Assembly (NCBI GenBank): GCA_010015675.1
Contig: ML977011.1
Coordinates: forward strand, 388,698-424,858
Direction: 5' to 3'
Length of the DNA stretch: 36,161 nucleotides
Source: Byssothecium circinans
Taxonomy: Eukaryota; Ascomycota; Dothideomycetes; Pleosporales; Massarinaceae
In this document: one piece after another, positions 19,670-29,405 of the stretch
How positions within the stretch are numbered: position 1 is the stretch's first letter
Layout of the letters: every line of letters begins with the position of its first letter
The notes under the pieces: generated by a model
The model's database searches: none
Told to the model about the DNA's origin: nothing
Seen by the model: only the letters and a program-made list of their open reading frames with translations
Program-made: the position numbers and the translations under genes

Positions 19670-20303
19670 GAATAAATTTGTCCTAATAATTGGCAGTGAT
19701 TGATTAAGTAGAATACAATAACTGCCTGGAGCAGTGCTCGATGTAAGAAATAAGCTTCTTACGCTCTCAACTTCTAATAAACTTCTGTTTTGCATTTAAA
19801 TCTTTTCTATCTTATAGTCAATATTACACTTTACCTATATCTGTGTCTTGTAAATCATGAATTAATCATGCAATCACCCTCATCTATCACGTGACCAACA
19901 ACTACACCCTCACCTTTCCTTAGGCGGGTGCGGCCTTAGCGTTTTCCACCAGCAAACGAGCATGTCACGACGTGGCCTATAATCTTGCCCTTTTCTTGCA
20001 TACACGTATAACTACGTACTGGTGACCCGTAATTAGTACCACACCTCAACTAATTCCTAAACACACAACTACGTCCCTGCCTTCCTTCCGGGGTATGCGC
20101 ACTGCCTGGCAGGCTTTAGCCCTATCATCTTACCAAGTTACTAAAACATCAACATAAACAGACTTACCCGCTCAATACCCAAAAGATTCGGGAGTACTCC
20201 TCCACCTCCGCTCCCCCGATATCACATCCTCGGTCCGCAGCTTCGGCAACATCAACCGTGGAAAATAACAAGAACCAAGCGGATTCTATCGGCATGGATA
20301 TTC
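19670..20303. other. Intergenic region
   Basis: This 634-bp stretch is AT-rich at first (19670-19870), then of mixed composition. It contains the promoter of the 20304 gene. An upstream exon for that gene, encoding an ectodomain, could be hidden here but I found no convincing ATG plus donor site. Confidence 0.5.
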
Positions 20304-20603
20304 ATGATGGAAATTATTATTACTATCATTATGGCGGTTTTTTTGACAATCGCCGTAATTATATATTGTGGTAGCATATACATGGAGCGGAGGGTGGAGC
20401 GAGCGGCGGCTTTAAGGCGACGTCAGGATCTGGAGAGAATTGATCTGGAACAACGCCACGAAAATTCGAGCGAAGGAATTGAGCTCGAGGAACAGAGTCA
20501 AAACACTGAGGATCAGTGGGCATTCTCGAGTAGCATTCGTGAAGTTGGTGGCAACGAGAGTGTGGAAACTCTTCCGAGGTATGAGGAACCGCCAAAATAT
20601 TAG
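20304..20603 (+). CDS. Small single-pass membrane protein ending LPRYEEPPKY
   Basis: The frame encodes 99 residues. Residues 4-26 (IIITIIMAVFLTIAVIIYCG) form a membrane span very close to the N-terminus, followed by a basic and then acidic cytoplasmic tail. The protein ends ESVETLPRYE (85-94), EPPKY: an LPxY and a canonical PPxY motif in tandem. PPxY binds WW domains, for example of Rsp5-type ubiquitin ligases. The ten-residue ESVETLPRYE is identical to that in the 14580-15110 product. The near-absent ectodomain suggests either a type III topology or a missed 5' exon. The pogo-type transposon begins 369 bp downstream. Confidence 0.65.
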   Translation: MMEIIITIIMAVFLTIAVIIYCGSIYMERRVERAAALRRRQDLERIDLEQRHENSSEGIELEEQSQNTEDQWAFSSSIREVGGNESVETLPRYEEPPKY

Positions 20604-20972
20604 GACCGCCAATCAGTGGGTGAGGAGAGGAACAACAGGGTGAGATCCGTGGCGAGATGAATGAAGCAATGGTCGAGAACGAGCATGCGGAGGAAGATTC
20701 GAGGGGGTTTGAGCGTAGGAATGAACACGATGTAAAACGAAAAAACGGTCAGACGTACGGTTAAGGAAGACGGATATAAATTGAATGATTTTGAGAGACA
20801 TACGGGATGAGCAAGAACTCGGGTGGCAAGCGGGCATTGTCAGCTTTGAGAGATTTCACTGGGAGAATTGTGCTTGGAAGATTTACCGGGAGTCAATGCA
20901 TGATTACGAATATAATACAGGTTAGCTCCTACTTGTTGAAAAGCTCTTTCAAGGTAGCAATGCAGAAGTATA
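20604..20972. other. Intergenic region up to transposon insertion site
   Basis: This is 369 bp between the stop of the 20304 gene and the TA duplication (20971-20972) at the left end of the transposon. I see no gene in it. Confidence 0.6.
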
Positions 20973-21064
20973 CAGTCAACTCTCAGTTACCCGATGGAGT
21001 TTTTCCAGGGCAAAAATATCGGTGTATTGAATTATCGGCCAACTGATTACTAACAAATATCCAC

Positions 21065-21851
21065 TCACCCATCCTTCAGAGCCGCAGAACGGCTAAAATA
21101 GTCGTTAATTGTAGTTTGTTTGCGCGATTTAATGCCTTTAAGGTGGAGTCTCCGCTCAATAGCGTTGAGTGCCTTCACGTCATCAATAGTGGAGTCCTCC
21201 TGCTCCTCCACGTAGCGCTGTAGAGTTGACAGAGCGCAGATAGCCTGTGAGAGCGACAGCGGAGGCTCAGGCTCATCATCCTCCTCCTCAATAACTTCAA
21301 CGTCCTGCTTGCCAGTGTAGTAATCCATGATCTGCAAATCAACCTGCTGCTCAGGCTCCTCGTCCTCATCCTCCGGCGCCATGAAGCTCTGGAGATCCCT
21401 AGCGTCCTCACTAATTCCTGCGACAGCCTGGGCTTCGCGCAGTAGCTCTGAGAGATCATGAGGCGGCTCAGGCTCGCCTGGGTCGTCAGCGCGTTCGAGG
21501 ATTGTTGACTTTGCCCAGCAATTGCGAATGGTTGTTGGCGTTACCTAATCTCTCCAGGACTTAGCTGTCCAAATTAGCGCGTTGCGAAGCGTAACAACCT
21601 TGACTGGGTTATCCTGTCTAGAATAACAATTGATACAAAAGCGCAGCCAGAACTTCCAGTATGCTACCTTAAAGTTAGCGATTATACCCTGATCCAACGG
21701 CTGATATTACGAGGTGCTGTTCTTTAGCAAGAACTCAATGCGTACGTTTAACGGCGGGGGAGCCATCTCAATTGCTGATAGGTGTGCCTTAAAGTTATCC
21801 ATCAGCAGGATTACTTTAAGATCGCTAACGTGGCGGTAGAAGGCCCTCAAC
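21065..21851 (-). pseudogene. Tigger-like DDE transposase, C-terminal half with stop codons
   Basis: Reading the minus strand from the gap gives LKVILLMDNFKAHLSAIE, the second catalytic Asp region (MDN). Then comes YQPLDQGIIANFK with the third Asp of the DDD triad, then a C-terminal region ending TINDYFSRSAALKDG. These are hallmarks of DDE_1 (Tigger/jerky/pogo) transposases. Two in-frame stops interrupt it: a TAA just before YQPLDQ and a TAG in WRD-stop-VTPTTIRNCW. The N-terminal DNA-binding part and first Asp fall in the gap. The encoded enzyme cannot be full length. The final 105 codons remain open from an internal ATG. Confidence 0.85.
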
Positions 21852-22666
21852 NNNNNNNNNNNNNNNNNNNNNNNNNNNNNNNNNNNNNNNNNNNNNNNNN
21901 NNNNNNNNNNNNNNNNNNNNNNNNNNNNNNNNNNNNNNNNNNNNNNNNNNNNNNNNNNNNNNNNNNNNNNNNNNNNNNNNNNNNNNNNNNNNNNNNNNNN
22001 NNNNNNNNNNNNNNNNNNNNNNNNNNNNNNNNNNNNNNNNNNNNNNNNNNNNNNNNNNNNNNNNNNNNNNNNNNNNNNNNNNNNNNNNNNNNNNNNNNNN
22101 NNNNNNNNNNNNNNNNNNNNNNNNNNNNNNNNNNNNNNNNNNNNNNNNNNNNNNNNNNNNNNNNNNNNNNNNNNNNNNNNNNNNNNNNNNNNNNNNNNNN
22201 NNNNNNNNNNNNNNNNNNNNNNNNNNNNNNNNNNNNNNNNNNNNNNNNNNNNNNNNNNNNNNNNNNNNNNNNNNNNNNNNNNNNNNNNNNNNNNNNNNNN
22301 NNNNNNNNNNNNNNNNNNNNNNNNNNNNNNNNNNNNNNNNNNNNNNNNNNNNNNNNNNNNNNNNNNNNNNNNNNNNNNNNNNNNNNNNNNNNNNNNNNNN
22401 NNNNNNNNNNNNNNNNNNNNNNNNNNNNNNNNNNNNNNNNNNNNNNNNNNNNNNNNNNNNNNNNNNNNNNNNNNNNNNNNNNNNNNNNNNNNNNNNNNNN
22501 NNNNNNNNNNNNNNNNNNNNNNNNNNNNNNNNNNNNNNNNNNNNNNNNNNNNNNNNNNNNNNNNNNNNNNNNNNNNNNNNNNNNNNNNNNNNNNNNNNNN
22601 NNNNNNNNNNNNNNNNNNNNNNNNNNNNNNNNNNNNNNNNNNNNNNNNNNNNNNNNNNNNNNNNNN
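21852..22666. other. Assembly gap (815 N)
   Basis: This is a run of N inside the transposon. A repetitive element is a usual reason for a scaffold gap. Any translated frame spanning it is meaningless. Confidence 0.99.
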
Positions 22667-22784
22667 TATATCGGATATCGGAGTAAGGGCGATTTTTAGT
22701 GGTGCAGTAATTTTGCCAAGGCGCTATATCGGCGAAGCGAAAATATCGGCTAATTGGCGATCGGGTAACTGAGAGTTGACTGTA

Positions 22785-23112
22785 ATTGGGATTTCAAGAA
22801 TTTATGGAGGGATATCCCTATTGGCAAGTCCGAAGAATATCCAGGAAAGTCAACCCACTGATTGACGCCAAAACCATGAAGTCTTTGAACTATCCGCCAA
22901 ATAGTTAAATTCTTTTCCCCGAGTTCTTTATGGCCTTTCTTCCCATACAAAGTTTTTTGGTGCGCCTTTATTTCTTTGACCTCTTTTGAAGTCCATCAAC
23001 AAAGAGATCTAAATTTACCTTGATCATCTAACTTTTTACCTCACCTATCCACAGCTTTGGAGTCGGCCGAATCTTTCACTCTCCTACCATTTTATCCAAT
23101 AAAACTGCCTAA
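22785..23112. other. Region between transposon and next membrane-protein gene
   Basis: This is 328 bp. It should hold the promoter and perhaps the first exon of the 23113-23700 frame. I found only short ATG-led peptides and no convincing donor site. Confidence 0.5.
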
Positions 23113-23700
23113 ACAATCTTCACAACACCTCGAGCATCATCCGCTGTCAGCGAGAAGAAAATCGGTGGCCTCTCTATTCACGCCATCATAATTATTGCTG
23201 CCGTGATTGGTGGTGTCGCACTTTGCACCGCAGTAATGGGTCTTGTTCACTGTTTTCACAAACGCCGCCTTCGGAAACAAGCAGAGGAGAAAAACAGAAA
23301 GAAAAACCTCGAAATCGCGATTGAAGAAACAAGGCGAAGCATCGGTACCCTCCCCTATGTTGGTATCAACAACGACGTACTCGTCGATGACGCGCGAGCG
23401 AGCACCCTAGTGCACCCACAAATGACCCCGAGGATTCACATTGACTCGCCCACTACTCCCGAACATGCTCTCCCGGAATTGGAGCCTGTGTCTGCTTTCC
23501 ACCATCGTTTGAGTGCCTGGCAGTTCCCTCAGCCTAAACCTTCGGTTTTCAGATCTGAGCGCACTGTGAGTCATGCTAGTAGTTATGGATTGGTAAGAAT
23601 GGCAAGTGAGCGCACCGCGCATCGGATACTACAGTTTAAGATCCTGTTGAAATGTATAGTCTGCGAAGCCCACACCAGGTGTATGATCCGACATCGATGA
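23113..23700 (+). CDS. Single-pass membrane protein gene with unresolved 5' end
   Basis: The frame opens after TAA at 23110-23112 and runs to TGA at 23700, 195 codons, but has no ATG before or in the membrane span. The first in-frame starts are GTG at 23203 and an ATG inside the span. CTGTCAG just before the CGAGAAGAAAATC segment at about 23151 could be a 3' splice site, with CTAAAC upstream as branch. The membrane span is IHAIIIIAAVIGGVALCTAV, followed by basic KRRLRKQ and a cytoplasmic tail with THV-like and SxRSERTVSHAS segments. Either the first exon lies upstream or was lost near the transposon insertion. The last 20 residues look less protein-like and may follow a missed intron. Confidence 0.5.
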   Translation, partial: TIFTTPRASSAVSEKKIGGLSIHAIIIIAAVIGGVALCTAVMGLVHCFHKRRLRKQAEEKNRKKNLEIAIEETRRSIGTLPYVGINNDVLVDDARASTLVHPQMTPRIHIDSPTTPEHALPELEPVSAFHHRLSAWQFPQPKPSVFRSERTVSHASSYGLVRMASERTAHRILQFKILLKCIVCEAHTRCMIRHR

Positions 23701-23856
23701 AGACGATTTACTATGGTTGAGGTGCCGGAATTGGTGGGTACGAGGTTTGATTGTTGCGATCTACGGATCTGAATATAAAAATGAGATCAAAACCAAACAG
23801 GGCCTAAATCCTGTGTATTCTTTCCCATTTGCAACAATATAGGAATCTTTTCTTCC

Positions 23857-24994
23857 TTATGGATTAGAGTCTCGGTCCTGAGTAGCCCAGTATGGGCCAA
23901 CATCGCGCAAGAACCCCCAACGAGTTTTGTCGTTCCACCCCTCTGTCTTCCATTTGTTCAGGTTGTCTGGGAAATGTTTGACACTATCTCTCACCGTTAC
24001 ATCATGCGATATTATAACAAATATGCGCTCATCACCGTCCAACTCCTGCAGCTTCTTCACCGTGCGAATCGCTTCGGGCACATCCTCACCAAAAGTCAGC
24101 TCAAACAAGGGGTCGGTAGTCTCGCGCCCGCGCTCTTTCTGTAAGGCCGCAAAGGCATCGCCTATGTTTGATGGCAGCGCCACATCTGGGAGACACATGT
24201 GAGGCGCCAGTGTATCCGGGATTTGTGAGTATGGCGAGGGCCTCAGTACGCCCGTGTAGTAAGCTGCGTCTCCGCCGAGCAGTACAAAGGTCTCTGGCTC
24301 TATTGTCGTGCGTGCAAGACCACACATGTGGCCCGCAGCATGTCCGGGCGTATCGAGTAGGTAGAACGACCCGTCACGAAAGTAGTCGTATGCAGGGAAC
24401 TGGCCGATACTTGGTGCGTCAGCCGTGAAGGAGATTTCGCGCAGGTTACGTCCACTAGGAGCATATCAGATCAAGCTCTGCACTAGAGGCTACTGTCAAG
24501 ACTCACGTGTAATCACTTTCCAAAATAGGCGAGGCTGGATTTGCAGGTGCGCCGGGGAGCAGCGCAGCCTTGAAACCAGGCCCCACAACCAAGTCAGTTG
24601 TGGGAGGAAATGTAGAGGGATCGCCAATGTGGTCCCAGTGCCCGTGGCTCCAGATCACAGCTTCAACGTCGGCCCCCTTCACACCGCCCTCGGCCAGAAT
24701 TTAGGCGACATGGCGAGAGCTTTCGATGTGCGGAAACACGCGGAGCAGCTGGTCACGGATTGCGGGCGAGTAATTCTCAAAATCCTTGCGGAAACCGAGG
24801 TCGAATACGAGCTTGCGGCCAGAGGGATGCTCGATCAAGAAGGAGAACGAGGGCTGCAGGTCTGCGAGAGCCTCAACTCGGTCGATGGGAGGAGCCAGAA
24901 AGTGCGAGACAATTGCCGGTCCAAAGTGAACTGGGTTGATCAGTCTGACCGTGACGGCCGCGGTCGATGCGGGGATGTTGATTTTGGCGGACAT
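23857..24994 (-). pseudogene. Metallo-beta-lactamase-fold hydrolase with in-frame TAA
   Basis: Two exons, 24994-24507 and 24454-23857, are joined across a 52-bp GTGAGT...CCTAG intron, giving 361 codons from ATG MSAKINIPAST. Zinc-binding motifs are all present: SHGHWDHIGD (HGHWDH at 24629-24646), DTPGHAAGH, LGGDAAYYTG and FVIISHD. This matches lactonase- or hydrolase-like members of the superfamily with the GDPSTFPP signature. An in-frame TAA at 24701-24703 (codon 98) interrupts the frame before the HxHxDH motif, with no intron to remove it. Upstream and downstream parts are otherwise intact. It lies 3' to the P450 on the same strand and is probably part of the polyketide cluster; it does not look like the thioesterase type that partners non-reducing synthases. 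Confidence 0.8.
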
Positions 24995-25256
24995 GGTGCG
25001 TTTGTAGCCAGATGGTCGACGAAGGCGTTGCGTTTTATGCTTGCCTTTCAGGACATACCACACAACATTGACGGAGGGTGATAATTTCACCGATACAACA
25101 TTTGGCCTTTTGACGTAGCGTCTCGGAGTTGGCTCCTAGCTCATGCACGGGTGGGCCCGAGAGATGGCGCAGAACCCAGCACTCCGGCTCGCTCTACATA
25201 TGGTTGTCTAGGGTGCTCAAATGAATCTTGGCATACATTATCGCACGTCCTACTAA

Positions 25257-27034
25257 TCATTCCACAAAACGGACGTTCACCGGATGCTTCGGCGACAGGG
25301 TGACCTCACTCGCCATCCTCACCGTCCGCCCCACTAACTTCTCCACTACGGATGCCTCGTCATCAACCCTCCACCATCCACCCACGCGTTCGTCGGGTTT
25401 TGTCCCCACAAGCTCTAGACTGCGGTAGCGTTGGAAAAGCCTCACTAGCACATATACCATTTCCGTAAGGGCAAACGTCTGCCCGACGCAGATGCGTGGC
25501 CCGCCGTTGAAGGGGATGTACGTCCAGGGCTCTGGCGTCCATGCCCCCCATCGGGAGGGAGCGAATTCGTCTGGTGGAGGAAAAGCTGAGCCACTAGGTG
25601 GGTAAATCTCCGGATTCAGCTCTTCGGGGCGATTGAAGTTAGAGACATGTTTTGCAGCAAAGAGGGCCTAAGAGAAGAGCACTTACGAAGCAGCTGCGTC
25701 GAGTAATAGACGGTAGTTCCAGCAGGTACACCGACGGGACTGTCACCCTTAGCTCCGCCCCGGCGCGGCAGTGTCGTGTGACTTAGAGCAGCTCGAACAT
25801 TGGATGGTAATACCGGGTACAGGCGCAGCGTCTCCTGAAGGATATGCGATACCATTTTGATACCCTTCACCTCTTCCAATGTTGGCTTGCGATCTAGTCC
25901 TACAGTTTCCTCGATGATCTTGCGCAGCTCTTTCGTCACTGCCGGATTGCGAGCTAGCTCATACAAGCACCACGATAACGTATTCGCGGTTGGATCACGG
26001 CCAGCGATTAGGACACCTAACATCTCATCACGGAGGAATTTCGGATCGCGAGTCAGTGCGGCGCATTGTTGAACGAAGCTCAACGAATTGTCTTTGCTAT
26101 CCAGGTTCTTCAAAACGTCCTCGGGAATCGCAAGGGCTTCTTGGATGGATGGCTCGAGCACACTCTCAACGATGCTTATGTCGTTATGTAATTGTTTGCG
26201 TGGGATAGCAAAGTTGAAAGGGCCCGCCCGCTCGATTAACGACTGGGTATGAAGAATGCGTTGGAATGTCTCAAAGAAGTCTCCGTTCTTGCTGGAGAGC
26301 GTATCAAGCCGACGACCGAATGTAAAGTCAACTGTGATATCGAGAAAAAGACTGCAGGAAGATTGTTTAGCGATGAAATTCTCGAGGTCGAAGGAACACT
26401 GCCGTACCGGTTGAATAGGTCCTTCATATCCATCACCCTCCCCTGCCCTAACATAGGCAGCATATTTTGGACATGACGCTCGAAACATGCGAGATCTGCA
26501 ATTCGTTGTCGAGTAAAAAGGGGACGAAGCCGATGCCGCGCATCGTGCCAGCGTTCACCGTCGGAGGCAAAGATACCCAAGCCAAGAAGTCGGCCCCATC
26601 CTTTCCGAAATTTCTGTCTTTTGCCGTAGTCATTAAACTGGGTGGCTAAAATCGCTTTTATATTTTCTTTGTCGGACGTCATGATGAAACGTTCGCCACC
26701 CATGCGCCATTCAAACGTATTAGACTGCCTCGAGTTTGCTTGGGTGTCGCTTTGACAGCAATTGTGCATAAACTTCAGGTTCTCGTCTCGCAAGGCATGG
26801 GACGTGATGGCGTAAGTGAAATAGAGACCTGATATTTGTCAATGTACGATTCATACAAGCAACATGTGGTATCAATGATGTACCGAATGGGTTCCAGGGC
26901 CAGATTTTGCGAGCATGACCTCCCAGGCGCCAAATTCGCAATTCCTCGTAGAGGCGGTTTACCGCGCTGCGCAAGATGATTATGCCCCCAGCACTCGCAG
27001 CCAGCCATATCACCAGAGAGACGTTTTCGAACAT
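25257..27034 (-). CDS. Cytochrome P450 monooxygenase of the cluster
   Basis: Four exons, 27034-26884, 26828-26408, 26351-25687 and 25621-25257, with introns of 55, 56 and 65 bp, give 533 residues. The start is the ATG of [11 protein letters not shown], an N-terminal ER membrane anchor. RW followed by RHRLRPLF is the C-helix region. The I-helix reads [14 protein letters not shown], the K-helix ExxR is QETLRLYP and the haem loop is [11 protein letters not shown] (25482-25511). WTYIPFNGG and the DTLSSKNG segment resemble CYP52-like or related fungal families that oxidise aliphatic chains. The usual Thr after Asp in the I-helix is Pro here (25991-25993). A role in tailoring the polyketide is inferred from position. 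The acceptor of the third intron, at a CTCTAAC branch site, is the least certain joint. Confidence 0.9.
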
Positions 27035-27975
27035 GATAACTCGTAGACTGAGCAATGTGTGGAGGAGCTGAGAGAGGCAGAACGTCCAGTCGCCAAGCGA
27101 ATGGCCCTCGTCTGTCTCCTTTTAATGCAGTAACGTGAGTTTGGAAAAAGCTAAAGATGTTTCTTTCTTTCACTACTTTGTGACAACGCAAAAGAGCGTG
27201 AGCTAAGCGGCACCGAGATGGTATGTGCGGGAGGTCACTCCTAGAATTCAGCATTGCCGAAAGATCCTCAACCCACTAGAGTAAGTGCCGATAAACGTGC
27301 AATGCACGGGTCTCGACGTGTCCACATTTACATGTCCTGTGGTCAAAGTGCTGTATCGCCCTTGTCTACTACAGGAACGCGATCTACCGAGCAGCCGGGA
27401 TGCAAACAAGGATGTGCTTCAGCATCAAATCGTACTGCGTCTTGTCAACTCCGACGGGACAAACAGGGTTGCTATATTAAGTTCAACTTTATGCAGCCTC
27501 TATATTAAGAAATGCCTTTAAATTTCAAGACAGAATAGGTGCCTTATCCTAATATTTAAGTTAACCTATTAGCTGCTGCCCCTTGTATTGTCCCTGGAGT
27601 TGACAAGACGCAGTACATCCGGTGACGCTTCCAAGGAATGTGTTGCCACCAGCTTGAAGTACATTTGGATGTAGGAGACACGCCGACTTCTCGCCGTTGA
27701 ACACTTGCAATTGCTTGTGCAGAACTGCACTATGTGCATAGAAACAGCCAAACGATCAAGGTCCCATAAATTGCAATAATTCCATTGACCTGTCCGAAAT
27801 CAAGCTGCAACACACCGCCTCAACCTTCGCATGCCCTAGAAAAATAGCTACCGCTACCCCTGCTCACTTCGATACTAGTTTACACCGAAGTGTGACGTCC
27901 ATATCTGACGATTGCCGAGAACTAATGTATCAATCCTCTCCTACATAGTCAGGCGTGAACTCTCCCATGCTGGGA
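27035..27975. other. Intergenic region between P450 and methyltransferase
   Basis: This 940-bp stretch includes the P450 promoter (right of 27034) and the 3' flank of the methyltransferase gene. It is AT-rich around 27470-27560, where CTATATTAAG occurs twice. I see only short overlapping frames and no gene. Confidence 0.55.
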
Positions 27976-28701
27976 CTACGCCTTGGGCTCCCTAGCCTCA
28001 AACAAGAGCATCGTTCCACAGACCTCCCACCGAACCTCACCAAACACCTCCTGCAGCGGTCCCACAAAACTTTGTACATCGTCATAGTAGTTCGAAAAGA
28101 CACCCTGAAAGTTGTGCCAAGCCATGAGAAATTTCCCTATAGGGTTATGTTGTACCCCTCGGCCTAAAATCGTCGCACCGAAAAGCACACCGTCTGGGCG
28201 CAGCAAATGCCGCAGCCCTATTACAGCATTGGCCTTGCGGGCAGGGGGCCCAGGAATGCAATGAAGGAGTAGCATCATCGATATGGAATCAAAGCCGTCG
28301 CCTCCAGCCAATTTCGCAGGTACATTCTCCTTTCCCTCGTCGAGGAAATCAGCCAGAACGGTTTGGCATCCGCTGCCGGGGTGCGCCTTGTTCAATCGCG
28401 ATCGGGCCGCGTCCAGGCAAATAGCGTTGAGGTTGGCTAGTACGACGGTGGTCTCCTCGGTGATCGGAGCATGCTCCAAGAAGTACCCTGTCCCGACTCC
28501 AATGTCGAGAATTCGAGGCTCTGGGCTAACTCGATCCGAGCGTGCCGTCGCTTGCTGAATGTGGTTCGCAAAGAAGGTGCGTAACTTCGCGGGCGAGCAT
28601 TGCCAGGCGTAAGGGGTGTACAGGGTATAGACCAGGTGGTCATATACGTAGTTGAGGAAGAAGGAAGAATAAACGGTCGCGCCAGCTGATGTATCTTTCA
28701 T
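27976..28701 (-). CDS. Class I SAM-dependent methyltransferase
   Basis: This is an open, intron-free frame of 241 residues starting MKDTSAGATVYSSFFL. SAM-binding motif I is ILDIGVGTGYFLEHAP (about residues 64-79), followed by an acidic/aspartate loop region. Motif-like segments DGFDSISMMLLLHCIPG and LRHLLRPDGVLFGATILG match the post-motif strands of Rossmann methyltransferases. The N-terminal YDHLVYTLYTPYAWQCSPAK is common in fungal methyltransferases beside polyketide synthases. The substrate is probably a cluster product or intermediate (inference). It is divergent from the synthase with an 812-bp shared upstream region. Unlike the synthase and the hydrolase, it has no stop codon. Confidence 0.88.
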   Translation of the reverse strand: MKDTSAGATVYSSFFLNYVYDHLVYTLYTPYAWQCSPAKLRTFFANHIQQATARSDRVSPEPRILDIGVGTGYFLEHAPITEETTVVLANLNAICLDAARSRLNKAHPGSGCQTVLADFLDEGKENVPAKLAGGDGFDSISMMLLLHCIPGPPARKANAVIGLRHLLRPDGVLFGATILGRGVQHNPIGKFLMAWHNFQGVFSNYYDDVQSFVGPLQEVFGEVRWEVCGTMLLFEAREPKA

Positions 28702-28944
28702 TTTGAGGTAATTTGGCGTCTTTGGGGCTGGAAAGGAGTATAGCTCAATGGGTCTTTGAGTTGATGGTGGGAAATATCGGGGAGAGCGTTTCCACGTACG
28801 ATATTTATGTTTTGATGGGACCAGTTAAGAGCCACGCTCTCAAAAGACGACCAAAAGTCAAGCCAGGATAGCTCTATTGAGTATATGGAAAGCCTGGTCC
28901 TTCGCATGCACGCTGAAAACCTGCCATTTCAGATACACACCCGG

Positions 28945-29024
28945 GCTACCCGCCAGTCGGTCCGGTCCGGTCTAACGGGTCCAACCATAAGCTAGGGACG
29001 GGACGGGACCGACTGGCGGGTAGC
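28945..29024. repeat. 80-bp foldback with perfect 19-bp arms
   Basis: The left arm GCTACCCGCCAGTCGGTCC (28945-28963) is the exact reverse complement of the right arm at 29006-29024. The loop contains GGTCCGGTC and GGGACGGGAC runs that extend the pairing imperfectly. ACACCCGG and ACACCGG lie just outside the two arms. It could be a tiny foldback or MITE-like element, or a palindromic binding region for a Zn2Cys6 cluster regulator, which bind CGG/CCG triplets. Confidence 0.85.
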
Positions 29025-29396
29025 TTGTACACACCGGAGTGAATACTAGCTAGGGCCCATCGAACGTTTTACTTTAATCTTATCTTAATATCAGAGTAGT
29101 GCTGAATTTGTCTGGAATCTTTCATGAAATTGCCGGCCAAACTCTTTCTCATAGTCGGGAATGTGGAGCTCTGAGATCTACGGGCGGAAACCAGAGGAGT
29201 GTGAGCATATCTCGGGGGTTCCATGAAGCCCCTAAAATCATACCATTCTGCCTTGACCAAGACAACCTTGGATGTGGCCAAAGAACAATAGACACGTGAA
29301 ATCGCGGTATTATTCGTGCGAGTGAATTCTTGCCATGCAGTACAAGTGAGCGGTGAAAAGAGTGATGACTGAACATACAGTCACACGGATATTTCT

Positions 29397-29405
29397 GATA
29401 TAAAG
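29397..29405 (+). promoter_or_regulatory. TATA-like box upstream of polyketide synthase
   Basis: GATATAAAG lies about 110 bp upstream of the synthase ATG. This is a plausible position for a fungal core promoter with a 5' leader. Confidence 0.4.

Larger units (their letters stand above)
20973..22782 (-). mobile_element. Pogo/Tigger-type DNA transposon (degenerate, with assembly gap)
   Basis: The ends carry perfect 23-bp terminal inverted repeats at 20973-20995 and 22760-22782, starting CAGTCAACTCTCAGTTACCC. Each is flanked by TA (20971-20972 and 22783-22784), the Tc1/mariner-superfamily target duplication. Subterminal AAAATATCGG copies occur near both ends. The interior encodes a DDE_1 transposase on the minus strand. 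The span of 1810 bp includes 815 N, so the true length depends on gap sizing. Exact repeats and intact target sites indicate a fairly recent insertion, yet the transposase has stops, so this copy is non-autonomous. Confidence 0.9.

Noticed and set aside
21782..22699. A plus-strand frame across the assembly gap
   Set aside because: It is almost entirely N and the flanks are antisense transposase and terminal repeat.
23857..24994. The hydrolase as the thioesterase partner of a non-reducing polyketide synthase
   Set aside because: The nearby synthase is highly reducing and the GDPSTFPP-type hydrolase sequence looks like the lactonase-like branch.
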